The notes under the pieces are model-generated. The model had not been told where the DNA came from, did not search any database, and saw only the letters and a list, made by a program, of their open reading frames with translations. The position numbers were made by a program, and so were the translations under genes. Positions 11,861 through 24,835 of a stretch of 64,000 nt of DNA are shown piece by piece. Each line of letters starts with the position of its first letter. Within the stretch, counting starts at the first letter, position 1. This DNA is from Ursus arctos (Eukaryota > Chordata > Mammalia > Carnivora > Ursidae), in assembly GCF_023065955.2 (NCBI RefSeq), contig NW_026622997.1:9906001-9970000 (forward strand). The letters run 5' to 3'.

Positions 11861-12060
11861 TATGTAGTAAAATTATCCAGCAAAAGTAAAGTAGAAAGAA
11901 AGAATTTCTCAGACAAATAAAAATTGAAGGAACTTTCCACTAGTAAATCTGCCTGGCAAGAAGTGGTTAGAAATTCTTCAGGGAGAAGGAAAATGATACA
12001 AGTCAGAAACTTGGATGTACATAAAGAAAGGGGGAGGATAGTGAAGGAATAAATGAAGGG
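11861..12060 (+). mobile_element. Old L1 (same copy as 7870-9428), continuation right of Tigger1
   Basis: aaattatccagcaaaagtaa, aatttctcagacaaataaaa and cagggagaaggaaaatgata continue the L1 just past ORF1 in the same orientation. Where the L1 ends is not clear; the sequence loses similarity after about 12060. Confidence 0.6.
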
Positions 12061-13075
12061 GCTTCTCACTTCTCTCCCCTGAGGCACTGGTGCCGTGCCC
12101 AGCACCCATGCCTGCACCCATGCTGAATAATACATGGAGTTTTCTGGCTTGTTGGCTTAAAAAAGAGAGTAATTGTCTCAACCCACAGCTGCAACCTCTA
12201 CACTTAAAGATTACTGAAGTGGACATAGCGAGATCTCTGGCTCATGGAAGATAGGAATTTCCAAAGACTCTGGGCAAAACTGCAAATAACAAATGAAAAT
12301 ATAGTGAAAGTCTTGTTCCCTTCAGCTTTATGTATATTAATAATGCACCTTATTGTGTCTTATGCCACAGAAATTTTCATTGTAAAATCCTGCCAGTTAT
12401 TGTGGCATCATTTTGAGATCACTCAGCTCAAACTAAAAAAGAATTGAATATATTAAGTGTAGACATAGGAGCTCTTTAAAAGCCAAGCATTATTATAGCT
12501 TTTCAAACTGGAAATGAAAGGGCCACTGAAGCATCCTATTTGTTTTAAATTTTCATAAAGTTAATATTGATGGCTGTCAACCAGAGTTGATCTTTTGGGG
12601 AACTCCCCCTTCCTTTTCTTAAAAAAGGGGTGGAGGCCTTGAGACAAATGTGAGAAAGAAAGCACTGGATTATCCCCATTCATGATTGGTGCGTTTCTTG
12701 CTATGACCTCATAAGGAACCATTGTTAGGGAACTCCCAGTACCTGCAGGAGTCCGTGGCTTGGCCAAAGGCTTTGGTTCTTTTTCCGAAGAAGCTGATTT
12801 TTGGTGACCTGAGGGACGTTGACCACAGTTAGCTTTTTGCCATTTTGGCTTTTGTCTATTTTGTTTGTTCTTTCTCTTTTTTTGTTTTTCTTAAATTCTT
12901 TAAAATTATTCCCTTTTTAAAAAAAATTCTTTTACTTTCATTTGTTCTCATTCTTTTTAAAAATTCTTATTTTTTCAATTCTCTTATTTTCTTTTTTATG
13001 GTTTTCTGATTTTTTTTTTTTTTTTTTTTTAGTTAATACTGTTAGCTAATATTGTTGGTGTAGTTATCAAGTTAC
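12061..13075. other. Unassigned sequence with T-rich tract
   Basis: Non-coding. 12840-13030 is strongly T-rich and ends in a T-run at 13011-13030 just before the kinase pseudogene. No gene was seen. Confidence 0.4.
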
Positions 13076-13077
13076 CA

Positions 13078-14755
13078 TGCTGCAGGGCTTTGCAGCAATC
13101 CATACTGATGCGGACATACATATCGACAGTTACCAGCTCCTTAAGACCATTGGCCAGAGCAACGTCATCAAGGTCATGCTGACTCGGCACAATATGGGAC
13201 AGAAGTGGCTGTGAAGGTCATTAATAGGAGTCAGCAGAGATTTTACAGCCTCCAGAGACGATTCCTGAAGTTCAAAGCATGAAGGTCTTTAATTACGCTA
13301 ATAATATGAAACTAGTTGAGATGATCTTGATCCACGAACATTCTGCCTGGTCAGGGTGTATGCTAGTGAATGTTTGATTGACTAGTGCACCATGGCCACA
13401 CGAGAAAGAGGCTTGTAGCAAATTTTTCTAGAGAGTGTCCACTGTACAGTGCTGCTTCCACCAGAAGTGTATTGTCCACAGGGACCTAGAACCAGAGAAC
13501 CTGCTTTTTTGATGTTGACCTAAATGTCAAGGTTTCAGACTTTGGCTTTGGTGTGACATGTTCACCATCATCAATAAGCTTGAATGCCTTCTGTGGCAGA
13601 CCCCCCTTATTCCCTGGAATTCTTCTGGAGCCATAATTATGATGCCATCTCAGTGGATGTGTGGAGCATTGAAGTCATCCTTTTTTGTGATGGTCACCAG
13701 TTTCCTGCCTTTTGAGGGATCAGAATTCAAAGACCTGTGGAAGTGGGTATTGTGTGGAATATACGACTTTTCTTTTTTCGTGTCCATAGACACTGAAAAC
13801 CTGCTTAAGAAATTCCTGATCCACAACCTCAGTGACGGGCATTTTACAGGAAATCATTAGAGACCCGTGGATAGACATGGGCCCTGAAGAGGAACTGAAG
13901 CCATACATTGAGCCCTCCCTGACTACAAGGATCTCTAGCAGCCTGAGTTAATGCTGTCCATGGGCTACAAGTGGGAAGAGATGCACAACACAGGGATGGG
14001 CCTGAAGCATCAAGAATTAATGACCATCTGCTGGCTTTGGGCTACTAAGACACCCGAGCTGCTGGAGGGCATTCGGTCATGATGAAGTCCCTGCCTACAG
14101 CTGATCCCACCAACAGTGTTGTCCTTGTTCTTTGTGTGAGGTAGAGGCTAGCGTCTCTGTCAACCCAAACAGCAGAGTACTGTCATTCCCACCTTTACTT
14201 TGTTCTCTAAGACAGAAAATCAGTGGCATGAGGACCAGGAGTCTGGGTGGAAGGCCAGCAGAACAGCACAAGTGACTGTCAGTCTCTGCCTGGTCAGGAG
14301 ATGAAGATAACACCTGAACACAACTCTCCCACTCTTTCCTGTGGTCTCCTCCCCCCCTGCCCCTCCTCCAATAACAGCAATGGTGGTGGAGCCTTAGACT
14401 GATCCACCTTTTCCCAGCTGTATGTATATGGCCTGGCCAGTGCAGAGGACTTTGTCCCATGGAGGATGGAGGTGCGTGAAGTGCTGTGGGGTTCTCTGTG
14501 GGGTTAAAGCTGGCTGGCACTTCTATGGCGTTCAGAAGCATTGAGGACAAAATAACTGTGATGCCTGAGTTTATGGAATTGCCAGGAGCCCTCTGGGGAG
14601 TGGAGAGTCCAGCCCCTCTACCTATACCTGGTGAAACTTCGGAGATTAGAGTGTACTTAGAGCCTTTCTCCCTTCCCCTCCTTCTCTCCCTCTCTCCTTC
14701 CATGTTTGTGGTGAGGGGAGATGGTTCTGTAGAAATAAACACAATTATTAATGGG
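13078..14755 (+). pseudogene. Processed pseudogene of a MARK-family kinase (MARK2-like)
   Basis: Functional MARK/PAR-1 kinases phosphorylate microtubule-associated proteins and control polarity. Domains are readable in order without introns but in shifting frames: P-loop region HIDSYQLLKTIG (13111 on), catalytic-loop IVHRDLEPENLL (about 13471), degraded DFG near 13540, kinase C-lobe LLKKFLIHNL (about 13800), GPEEELKPYIEP (about 13880), UBA segment DYKDL..PELMLSMGY (about 13920-13970), a spacer piece ENQWHEDQESGWKA, and the C-terminal KA1 segment AEDFVPW..MEV and GTSMAF (14430-14535). Much of the spacer is deleted. Stops, frameshifts and lack of introns show a dead retrocopy. A possible AATAAA lies near 14735. 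MARK2 fits the DYKD..ELM..SMGY block best; other MARKs are possible. Confidence 0.85.
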
Positions 14756-14904
14756 TAAGCACTTAATATCTTAGTTTCTGAGTTGCTTTTGATGATGGAC
14801 TGTGGGAGGTGCTTACTGATTTGAACGGGTCTCGTGTGTTGTCTGAGAGAATATACGGTCATCACCGCCTTGAGCGGGTTGTACAGCAATGATACTAACA
14901 CCGG

Positions 14905-15105
14905 CAAGTAACAGTAGCATTTACTGTTCGTTGTCCAAAGACTTTCTCTGCCTTCCTAATTCATTTTAGCCACAGATGCCTGTTTAGCAGATTGGGAAAT
15001 GAATGCTGAGGGAGGGTAAGCGGCTTGTTGATAGCACGGAGGGGGTGAGTGGCAGAGCTCATGTCCCGAGCTAGTACTCTCTACCCAGTGCTCAGTGGCT
15101 CCCGT
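14905..15105 (-). mobile_element. MIR (ancient tRNA-derived SINE), antisense
   Basis: Reads as MIR in reverse: gcagattgggaaatgaatgc, taagcggcttgttgatagca, then gtggcagagctcatgtcccg. These correspond to the reversed MIR core and tRNA-like part. Strongly diverged, with no target duplication visible. Confidence 0.65.
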
Positions 15106-16325
15106 GGCTCAGATCTGGGGTTGCCAGAGTCCCGGATTTGCCATCCTTTTGAGGCTGGTGATACTATGTCTCTTAAATGGATAATTTATTTATATGAGAG
15201 ATGAGACAACGAACCACTTTGTGTACCACTTTTCAGAGCTCCTTGTGAATTAATTTGTCTGCAGTCCTTTGAAGCAGGACATGGTCCCGAGTACAAATAT
15301 TGCCTTGAAAATGTGAAAGAAAAATGAAGCTGTCCAGGGTGCTAGAAACACTAAGGGTGTATGGAATTCTGTTTACAGGACAGACGGTGCTTTGTAGGCC
15401 CTTTGGCTTGCAAGTTGGCCGCCTTGACGTTACAGCTTTTGGAGGAGCGTCTTCCGGATCTAAACCTGCTCTTCTCCTGCCTCACATCAAAATCCTTCCG
15501 GGTTAGAGAGCAAATACGGACTGATGACTTCAGGCTGAACACCTTTTGTATATTTCAAGCTTACTTTTTGAGTTGGAAGAGCCTCTCTCCCTAGCCCAAT
15601 CCTTTTCTATTAATGTACCAATTAATGTATCCAAGTAGTTAATGTTTTGACTTCTCAGGGGATGTTAGAAGCCATAATAACATGTATAATAAGTACTTGT
15701 GAAACAACTATATTTATTGGGCAGCTACCCTGCGCCTGAATCGTAGAGGAGCCAGAAAGGTGAGCTCACATCTCCCTGCCCTGGGTTCAGCCACAATGGC
15801 AGAGCCTCTTGAGCTGCAGTGTGCTCTGGGCTACTGTCCTCTCGGACTGTCCCCAGGCGTAGAGCTCAGAGATCTCATTTAGGGTAGGACCTGAGCTTTT
15901 TCCCGTCAGACTGCTTGGTGAGGCCACTGAAGAGTTCTGGAAAATTTAATGGTAGGTTTTTGGCATGTCCTTTGCCAGAAGTGCAACCTTTTTTCGCACA
16001 GACTTTCTTCTTGAATATGATTGTCACAGTGCCTGGCACATAACAGTGCTCCCCAAATAGTATTTTTTTCTCTTTTCTCTGCAATGTAGTTACAAAAAAA
16101 AGAACTGCAGAGAATTTCAGAAGAGAGATAGAATGCTGTGTATAGCTAATATGATCAGGAATGTTTCCCGATGAGGCCGATAGGAGGCAAGGATCAAAGG
16201 CTAGGTTCATTCCTTTATTTATCTGATGCTATGGTCTACCTAGCATATTTCAGGTGTGGCTATGTAATGAGAATATAATGGTCACAAAATACAAACACAA
16301 ATGTTTGCAATCTGCTAAGTCAAAT
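15106..16325. other. Unassigned sequence, nothing recognised
   Basis: Only short overlapping ORFs on both strands (111 codons or fewer) without recognisable domains. Confidence 0.4.
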
Positions 16326-16329
16326 AAGT

Positions 16330-16645
16330 GTTCATCAAACAATTTTATAAATAAATACAAAATTACATGGGACACAATCTAAATGTCCTGTAGGAAAATG
16401 ATGAAATAAATGATAATATGTTCTTTAGATTTAATATTATGTAGCCATTGGAATTGTTTCAACCAACTTGTAAAATGGTTGCAGTAACACTGGGTATTTA
16501 AAAATGGAGATATAAAAGTATAGAGAATAATCCCTCCTTTATAAAAACCATGCATGTTTGTGCATACGGAAGTTGATTATATACCCCATCGAACAATGGG
16601 CATTCCCGGTGAGATTGTGGAGCACAGAGCGCGTTCTCATTACAG
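16330..16645 (+). mobile_element. Possible old L1 3'-region fragment
   Basis: aatctaaatgtcctgtagga, ttatgtagccattggaattg and ggagatataaaagtatagag resemble the L1M segment downstream of ORF2 (a fossil of the common 'actatgcagccattaaaaag' pattern). Diverged, so tentative. Confidence 0.4.
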
Positions 16646-19600
16646 AGTACTGGTTTTGCCAACTAGCAAGTAGATTTGTTTTTCCATTGTTGGAATTTAC
16701 AATTGGATGATTTGCATGCTTTAAATGGGAAACTAAAGCCTTACGGTATGTTTTTTCTTGGTTGTTTTGTTTTGGTTTTGGTGGGGTGGGGAGGTAAGCT
16801 AACTGTCCCTGAGGGCTCTTGTTGAGTGGGAGGACGGTTCTGGTGGAAGCCGTCATCCAGTGGGGTTCCCGGAGATGTGACATCAGGCACAGAGTCCCTC
16901 TCCATGCTGCCCCAGCAGGACTCCTCTTCCTCTGTCTGCTGTAGGTCTTGGTTTGCTTTGGGTTTTGTCTATATTGGAGGATAAAAACTTGTGTCCAGAT
17001 GGAAGGTTCCAGAAATGCTCCTGGGGATGATGATGGGAGTTTGATTTCTAAGTGGGTATTCCTGTTCAACTGAATAAGCTCCTGTGTAATTAATCAAAAT
17101 CTTGATTATTGTGAGTTTGTTCTATTATTTTATAAGTGAAAGCTCCCATCTTCTCTAATCCCTACCAAAAATTCTTACTTTGTTTGAAAACTTTTTCCTT
17201 AAAGAATACTGGGGCATTATTACTTTTATTAGCTTAAGACAATAATTCTGTGTTTCTAGATGGGGTTTTTTTGTTTTGCTTTGTTTTGTTTTTTAAAGCA
17301 TCTGTGTTTTTCAACCTGAAAATTAAAAGTATTTATGATGGAGGTGCTGATGATATACACACAGGAATAGAATATTTAATTATCATAAGATAAAAATTCT
17401 AGAAAATTTTCCTCTAATCTGTAATTTTTTCCTTGTACAGAAGGTTTTTCTTTATATTCTAATACTTATTTTAAAAACCTCCTGGGTCATGTAAAGTGAC
17501 ATAGTTATGATGGAAAGGATAGTGTCTCATACAAGCTTTCATGCCATCTTGGACTTACCCTGCTTTGTGCCCTAGAGGTACCAAGGCGTGGTCTTATGAA
17601 GGTGGGGTTATTTTTCTATAATGTTCTAAGAGATGCTCGAAAGACCTGCTGCTTTCCTTAGACGCCAAATTACACAAGTAGTGAGTTAGGCTTTTAAGTC
17701 TCACAGACTTTTCATCAGGAGTTTCTGTGATATGATTACCTTGGACAGAGAGCAGCGGTCACTCAGAGTCTTACCAAGACTTCCTGCCAGCGAGCTGGAG
17801 GCCAGAGTGGAGTGATCAGGCTGGTGAAGGGCTCATTACTGCTGGGCCTTAGGGAGTGGCAGGCAGGAAGCCGCCCTCACCAAGGAGTTTCCACGGCTGA
17901 CCCTGGTTCTGCAGTGACGGCAGCCCCTATTGTACAGGGCTGTAAAATTATTCAGAAAAGAGCAAGGATAATGTGTATCCATTTTACCTGCTTGAAACTA
18001 ATAGGCGACTTACTTCTGGGATTTGCTCTCTGTACCAATTAATTTATAATCTGTTTTATTTTCTTTTCCCCACCTGCCATTCACTGCTCTTTTCAGGGAG
18101 GAGATGACGATTTTCTGCCAAGGTGTTTGCTACAGTTCCATTGCACTGTTCCTTGAATGTGTGGACACTCCCACCTCTCAGCCACTGTCCCTCCCCTTCC
18201 TCAGCTCTTGTTCTGCTAGCATGTTTTTTGATCATACTGGTGAAGGAGCAATTAAGCTATTTTGGTGGCATGAATTTCCATTGACGAGTGTATGCAGAGT
18301 GCCTCTCAGGGACCCCAAACATAGATATATGATAAACTGTGTGCAAACAGTGTTGGGGAGATCTAGCTGTTTACTCAGTGTCACAAATGGTGGAAGCTAG
18401 CCTTTCCTCTGCCTTTCCGGGCTTGGCTCGCAGCCCCTGAGCTGCAGTCCTGCTTCTGGGAAGAAGAGCACAAAGGTTACCGTATTCAGTTGAAGGGGAG
18501 TCAGACTGTCTTTGCACTGAGAACAGACCACGTATTTCCTTTGTCACTTGCCTGCCTCCTGAGACTGTCGTGTGGAGAGACATGCCGTCTTGCTGCAGGG
18601 AGGAGATTGTTAGCAAACACCTGCAAACACCTGGCTCCTTGTACTTCCCATGCACCTCGTGGGGGCAGATCCCGAGAAATCTGAGCACTTTTCAAAAATG
18701 GCTTTTACTTTTCAACATGTTCCTTTTAATTTTGTTTAGTCTTTTTATGTTAAAAAGAATATTTTTCTGTTGCTTGTCTATTCCATAGATATATAGCATA
18801 TCAGTTCCTCTTGGGTATCTCATCCCCTTGTAGGCTGGCAGCTCTGGTGGATGGATGTTTCAAAGTCTGTGTTGTTTTTGTTTTTCCTTTGTCAAAGGGG
18901 AGAGGAATTGCTGACATACTGTGTGCCAGAACACTTGAAATAAATCTATTTCCAACTCGAATATAGCAGCTAAAGGAATTGCCAGAGTGGCGCATTATTA
19001 ATTTTTCTCCCTAATGGGTATGCTGAGTGCTGCCCGCTCTGCCATCCAGTCGCAGGCAGCGACTGGCATGATCCCACCTGTTTTGTCTGCCTCCCTGTCA
19101 GGCCTGTTTCAGCAGTGTCCAGCTTCCTCCAAGTGTTAGGAGTGCAAGGCATCAGTCAGTTGCTGAAGAGCAGGAACCACAAGCATTTCCAGTGGTTTAT
19201 CTTATGTAGCGTAATCTTTCATCTCAAACGACAGGCTCCTAAAATCAACCATCAGAAATATTTTGCATGTATTTTCAGTCTAGCCGTGAAAAAAAATTTC
19301 TACTTATTTAGGAAGGTAGTATGATTTATGCTTAGTGATCAGATTTTTCAAATGATTATTTTTTTTATCAAGTACCATAAAAAAGGATGAAACGGAAATG
19401 ACCAAATATTTCTCATATCTGCAATAGATGTGATGAACAAAGTAGTTATAAAGCCATCACCACTGTAGTATTAAAAATGCTAAACATTGTCAATTTAAAA
19501 AAAGAAGTACAGTAGTTTAATAAAAATACATGGAAACCTTTTAAACACCACTAGTAATAAAAGAAATGAATATAGAGGATCCATTTTGAAGCATTAATTG

Positions 19601-19863
19601 GCAGATTGGAAAATAACACTCAAATACCTACTGTCAAGGAGGAAGTGTTGCGGTGCCTTCTCAGCTACTACTGAGATCATTCACAGGTGCGGTGTTTTTG
19701 TTAAGCTGTGTGTGTGTGTTTACAGTGTAGAATATACATGGATATTATTTGCTCTGAAAATTACCTTCTGTCTTATCCTTATATGACTGGAGCAACTCCA
19801 AAGGTGGTTGATCTGGGATGGTTTAGCTTGGCATTATCTCAAGTGACCATCAGTGGAGAGTTT
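16646..19863. other. Unassigned sequence, no gene seen
   Basis: 3.2 kb of mixed-composition non-coding DNA. ORFs are at most 105 codons, mutually overlapping and featureless. No named repeat could be supported. The 18370-18690 part is locally GC-richer but lacks CpG clustering or splice-bounded exons. Confidence 0.4.
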
Positions 19864-20129
19864 ACTATGCCTCTAATTTTTTAAATAATTTTTTAAAATT
19901 AAAATATATATTTATATAGATATTATATATTTATATATATTATATAATATATTATTTGTTCCAGGGGGTACAGGTCTGTGATTCATCAGTCTTACACAAT
20001 TCACAGTGCTCACCATAGCACATACCCCTCCCCTCCAGCAAGCCTCAGTTTGTTTCCTGAGATTAAGTCTCTCATAGGTTTGTCTCCCTCTCTGCCTTGT
20101 TTCTCAAATTCCACATATCAGTGAGATCA

Positions 20130-23100
20130 TATGATAATTGTCTTTCTATGATTGACTTATTTTGCTTAGCATAATACCCTCTAGTTCCATCCACGTTGTT
20201 GCCAATGGCAAGATGTCATTTTTTGATGATTGTGTAATATTCCACTCTGTGTGTGTGTGTATACATTATCTTTATCCATTCATCTGTCGATGGACATCTA
20301 GGCTCTTTCCATAGTATGGCTATTGTGGACGTTGCTGCTACAATCATCAGGTCACTACATCTTTGGGGTAAATACCCAGTAGTACAACTGGTGAGTCGTA
20401 GGGTAGCTCTAGTTTCAACTTTTTGAGGAACCTCCATACTGTTTTCCAATGTGGGCTGCACCAGTCTGCATTCCCACCAACAGTGTAGTAGGGTTCCCTC
20501 TTTCTGAATCCTCATCAACATCTGTTATTTCCTGACTTGTTAATTTTAGCCATTCTGACTGGTGTGAGGTGGTATCTCATTGTGGTTTTGATTTGTATTT
20601 CCCTGATGCCGAGTGATGTTGAGCATTTTTTCATGTATCTGTTGGCCATTTGGATGTCTTCTTTGCAGAAATGTCTGTTCATGTCTTCCGCCCATTTCTC
20701 GATTGGAGTATTTTTTCTTCGGGTGTTGAGTTTGATACGTTCTTTATAGATTTTGGATAGTAGCGCTTTATCTGATATGTCATTTGCAAGTATCTTCTCC
20801 CATTTTGTCGGTTGTCTTTTGGATTTGTTGACTGTTTCCTTTGCTCTGCAAAAGCTTTTTATCTTGATGAAGTCCCAAATAGTTCATTTTGCCCTTCCTT
20901 CCCTTGACTTTGGAGATGTGTCTGGGAAGAAGTTGCTGTGGCAGAGGTCGAAGAGGTTACTGCCTGTGTTGTCCTCAAGGATTTTGATGGATTCCTGTCT
21001 CACATTTAGGTCTTTCATCCATTTTGAGTCTATTTTTGTGTGTGGTCTAAGGAAACGGTCCAATTTCATTCTTCTGCATGTGGTTGTCCAATTTTCCCAA
21101 CACCATTTATTGAAGAGACACTTTTTTTCATTGAATGTTCTTTCCTGCTTTGTTGATGATTAGTTGTCCATAGAGTTGAGGGTCCATTTCTGTGTTCTCT
21201 ATTCTGTTCCACTGATCCGTGTGTTTGTTTTTGGGCCAGTCCCATACTGTCTTGATGATTACAGCTCTGTAGTAGAGCTTGAAGTCTGGAATTGTGTTGC
21301 CACCAGCTTTATTTTTCCTTTTCAACATTCCTCTGGCTATTCGGGGTCTTTTCTGGTTCCATGCAAATTTTAGGATTATTTGTTCCATTTCTGTGAAAAA
21401 AGTTGATGGTATTTTGATAGGGATTGCATTGAATGTGTAGATTCCTCTAGGTAGCATAAGCATTTTAACAATATTTGTTCTTCCAATCCATGGGCATGGA
21501 ACGTTTTTCCATTTCTTTGTATCTTCCTCAATATCTTTCATGAGTGTTCTGTAGTTTTCTGAGTACAGATCCTTTGCCTCTCTGGTTAGATTTATTCCTA
21601 GGTATCTTATGTTTTTTGGGTACAGTTGTAACTGGGATTGACTCCTTAATTTGTCTTTCTTCTGTCTTGTTGTTGGTGTATAGAAATGCAACTGATTTCT
21701 GTGCATTGATTTTATATCCTGTCACATTACTGGATTCCTATATGAGTTCTAGCAGTTTTGGGGTAGAGTCTTTTGGGTTTTCCACATAAAGTATCATATC
21801 ATCTACAAAGAGTGAGAGTTTGACTTCTTCTTTGCCGATTCAGATGCCTTTTTTCTTTTTATTGTCTGATTGCTGAGGCTATGACATCTAGTACCATGTT
21901 GAATAGCAGGGGTGATGGTGGACATCCCTGCTGTATTCCTGACCTTGGGGGAAAAATCTCTCCTTTTTTCCCCATTGAGAATGATATTCACTGTAGGTTT
22001 TTCGTAGATGGCTTTTATGATATTGAAGTATGTATGTGAAGAGTTTTAATCAAGAAAGAATGCTGTACTTCGTCAAATGCTTTTTCTGCATCTATTGAGA
22101 GTATCATATAGTTCTTGTTCTTTCTTTTATTAATGTATTGTATCACAGTGGATGATTTGTGGATTGTTGAACCACCCTTGCAGCCCAGGAATAAATCCCA
22201 CTTGGTTGTAGTGAATAGTTCTTTAGTGTACTGTTGGATCCTATTGGCTAGTATTTTGGTGAGAATTTTTGCATCCATGTTCATCAGGGATATTGGTCTC
22301 TAATTCTCCTTTTTGATGGGGTTGTCTGGTATTGGGATCATGGTAATGCTGGCCTCAAATAATGAGTTTGGAAGTTTTCCTTCCATTTCTATTTTTTGAA
22401 ACAGTTTCATGAGAATTCTTCTTTAATTGTTTGGTAGAATTCCCCTTGGAAGCCATCAGGCCCTGGGCTCTTGTTTGTTGGGAGATTTTTGATAACTGCT
22501 TCAATTTCCTTGCTGGTTATGGGTCTGTTCAGGTTTTCTATTTCTTCCTGGTTCAGTTTTGATAGTTTATAGGTCTCTAGGAATGCATCCATTTCTTCCA
22601 GATTGCCCAATTTGTTGGCATATAGCTGCTCATAATATGTTTTTATAATTGTTTGTATATCTTCAGTGCCGTGATCTTTCCTCTTTCATTCATGATTTTA
22701 TTTATTTGGATCCTTTCCCTTTTCTTTTTGATAACGTCTGGCTAGGAATTTATCAATGTTATTAATTCTTTCAAAGAACCAGCTCCTAGTTTTCTTGATC
22801 TGTTCTATCGTTCTTTTGGTTTCTATTTTATCAATTTCTGCTCTCATCTTTATTATTTCTCTTCTCCTGCTGGGTTTAGGCTTTATTTGCTGTTCTTTCT
22901 CCCACTCCTTTAGGTGTAGGGTTAGGTTGTATATTTGAGACCTTTCCTGTTTTTTGAGAAAGGCTTGTGTTGTTATATACTTTTCTCTTAGGATCACCTT
23001 TGCTGCGTCCCAAAGATTTTGAACAGTTGTGTTTTCGTTTTCATGTGTTTCCATGAAATTTTTTAATTCCTTTTTAGTTTCCTGGTTTACCCATTCATTT

Positions 23101-23830
23101 TTTAGTAGGATGCTCTTTAGCCTCTGTGTATTTGAGTTCTTTCTGACTTTCCTCTTGTGATTGAGTTCAAGTTTCAAAGCATTGTGGTCTGAAAATATGC
23201 AGGGAATGATCCCAATCTTTTTATACATGTTGAGACCTGATTTGTGACCCAGGATGTGATCTATTCTGGAACATGTTCCATGTGCACTATAGAAGAATTT
23301 ATATTCTATTTCTTTGGGATGGAATGTTCTGAATCTATCTGTGAACTCCATCTGGTCCAGTGTGTCATTTAGTGTCCTTATTTCCTTGTTCATCTTTTGC
23401 TTAGATGATCCATCCATTTCAGTGAGTGGGGTGTAAAAGTCCCCTACTATTATTGTATTACTGTCAATGTGTTTATTTGATTTTTTGTTATTAATTGGTT
23501 TATACAATTGACTGCTTCCATGTTAGGGGTATAAATAATTATAACTGTTAGATCTTCTTTAAGTATGGTATAGATCCATCCTCATCTCTTATTTTAGTCT
23601 TTGGTTTAAAGTCTAATTTATCTGATATAAGGATTTCCACCCCAGCTTTCTTTCAATGTCCATTAGCATGGTAAATGGTTTTCCACCCCCTCACTTTAAA
23701 TCTGGAGGTGTCTTTCGGTCTAAAATGAGTCTCTCGCAGACAGCATATTGATGGGTCTTGTTTTTTTAATTCAATCTGATACCCTGTGTCTTTTGATTGG
23801 GGCATTTAGCCCATTTACATTTAGGGTAAA
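20130..23830 (-). pseudogene. L1 ORF2 pseudogene (endonuclease-reverse transcriptase)
   Basis: Intact ORF2p nicks target DNA and reverse-transcribes L1 RNA. The best surviving frames are a 269-codon piece (22698-23507) covering much of the apurinic-like endonuclease, with GDFYTPLTEMD, CSRIDHILGH and the catalytic IFSDHNALKLEL; a 67-codon piece (22407-22610, [16 protein letters not shown]) and an 89-codon piece (22015-22284, LSIDAEKAFD) from the RT fingers/palm; and C-terminal parts at 21128-21706 and 20216-20521. Multiple frameshifts separate them. Boundaries are approximate. Confidence 0.9.
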
Positions 23831-23899
23831 AAGATAAGAATTTAGTGCCATTGTATTGCCTGTAAGGTGACTGTTATCGTATATTGTCTCTGTTCCATT

Positions 23900-24835
23900 C
23901 TGGTCTATGCTACTTTTAGGCTCTCTCTTTGCTTAGAGGACCTTTTTCAGGAAGGGGTGGTTTGGTGATCGCAAATTCTTTTAGTTTCCGTTTGCCCCGG
24001 AAGCTTTTTATGTCTCCTATTTTCAATGACAGCCTAGCTAGATATAGTATTCATGGCTGCATATTTTTCTCGTTTTGTGCCCTGAAAATATCATGCCAGT
24101 CCTTTCTGGCCTACCAGGTATCTGTGGATAGATCTGTTGCCATTCTAATGTTTCTACCATTGTAGGTTACCTACTTTTTGTCCCAAGCTGCTTTTAGGAT
24201 TTTCTTTTTGTCTCTGAGATTTGTAAGTTTTACTCTTATATGTTGGGGTGTTGACCTGTTTTTATTGATTTTGAGGGGGTTCTCTGTGTCTCCTGGTTTT
24301 GATGCCTGTTTCCGTCCTTAAATTAGGGAAGTTCTCTGGTATAATTTGCTTCAATATACCTTCTGCCCCCTTCTCTTTTTTTCTTCTGGGATCCCAGTTA
24401 TTGTAATATTATTTCGCTTTATAGTATCACTTATCTCTCAAATTCTCCCCTTGTGATCCAGTAGTTGTTTATCTTTCTTTTTCTCAGCTGCTTTATTCTC
24501 CATCATTTGGTCTTCTATATCCCTAATTCTCTCTTCTGTCTCATTTATCCTAGCAGTTAGAGCTTCCAGTTTTGATTGCTCATTATAGCCTTTTTGATTT
24601 CTACTTGGTTAGATTTTATTTCTCCAGAAAGGGATTCTCTAGTATCTTCTATGCTTTTTTTAAGCCCAGCTAGTATCTTTATAATTGTCATTCTGAACTC
24701 TAGTTCTGACATCTTACTAATGTCCATGTTGATTAGGTCCCTAGCTGTCGGTACCACCTCTTGTTCTTTTTTTTTGAGGTGAATTTTTCCATTTTGTGAT
24801 TTTGTCCAGAGAAGAATAGAAGAATGAGAGAACAA
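23900..24835 (-). pseudogene. L1 ORF1 pseudogene (RNA-binding chaperone)
   Basis: The N-terminal piece at 24557-24835 (92 codons) contains MDISKMSELEFRMTIIKILA and is charged and coiled-coil-like, as in L1 ORF1p N-termini. The RNA-binding C-terminal part lies below 24557 in broken frames. ORF1p binds L1 RNA to form the retrotransposition particle; this copy is disrupted. Confidence 0.75.

Noticed and set aside
13078..14075. Sperm-motility-kinase (Smok) gene or pseudogene
   Set aside because: The P-loop and UBA parts could fit, but the C-terminal KA1 segment at 14430-14575 and the MARK-type spacer favour a MARK retrocopy.
14095..14907. 270-codon minus-strand ORF, the longest in the window
   Set aside because: It lies opposite the 3' half and tail of the MARK retrocopy. 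The plus-strand homology (UBA spacer and KA1) explains the DNA, and the minus product shows no domain, so it is a shadow.
20537..21163. Plus-strand hydrophobic ORFs suggesting membrane proteins (also 47070-47444 minus and 52758-53196)
   Set aside because: They are the antisense of L1 ORF2; A-rich coding strands give leucine/phenylalanine-rich antisense frames.
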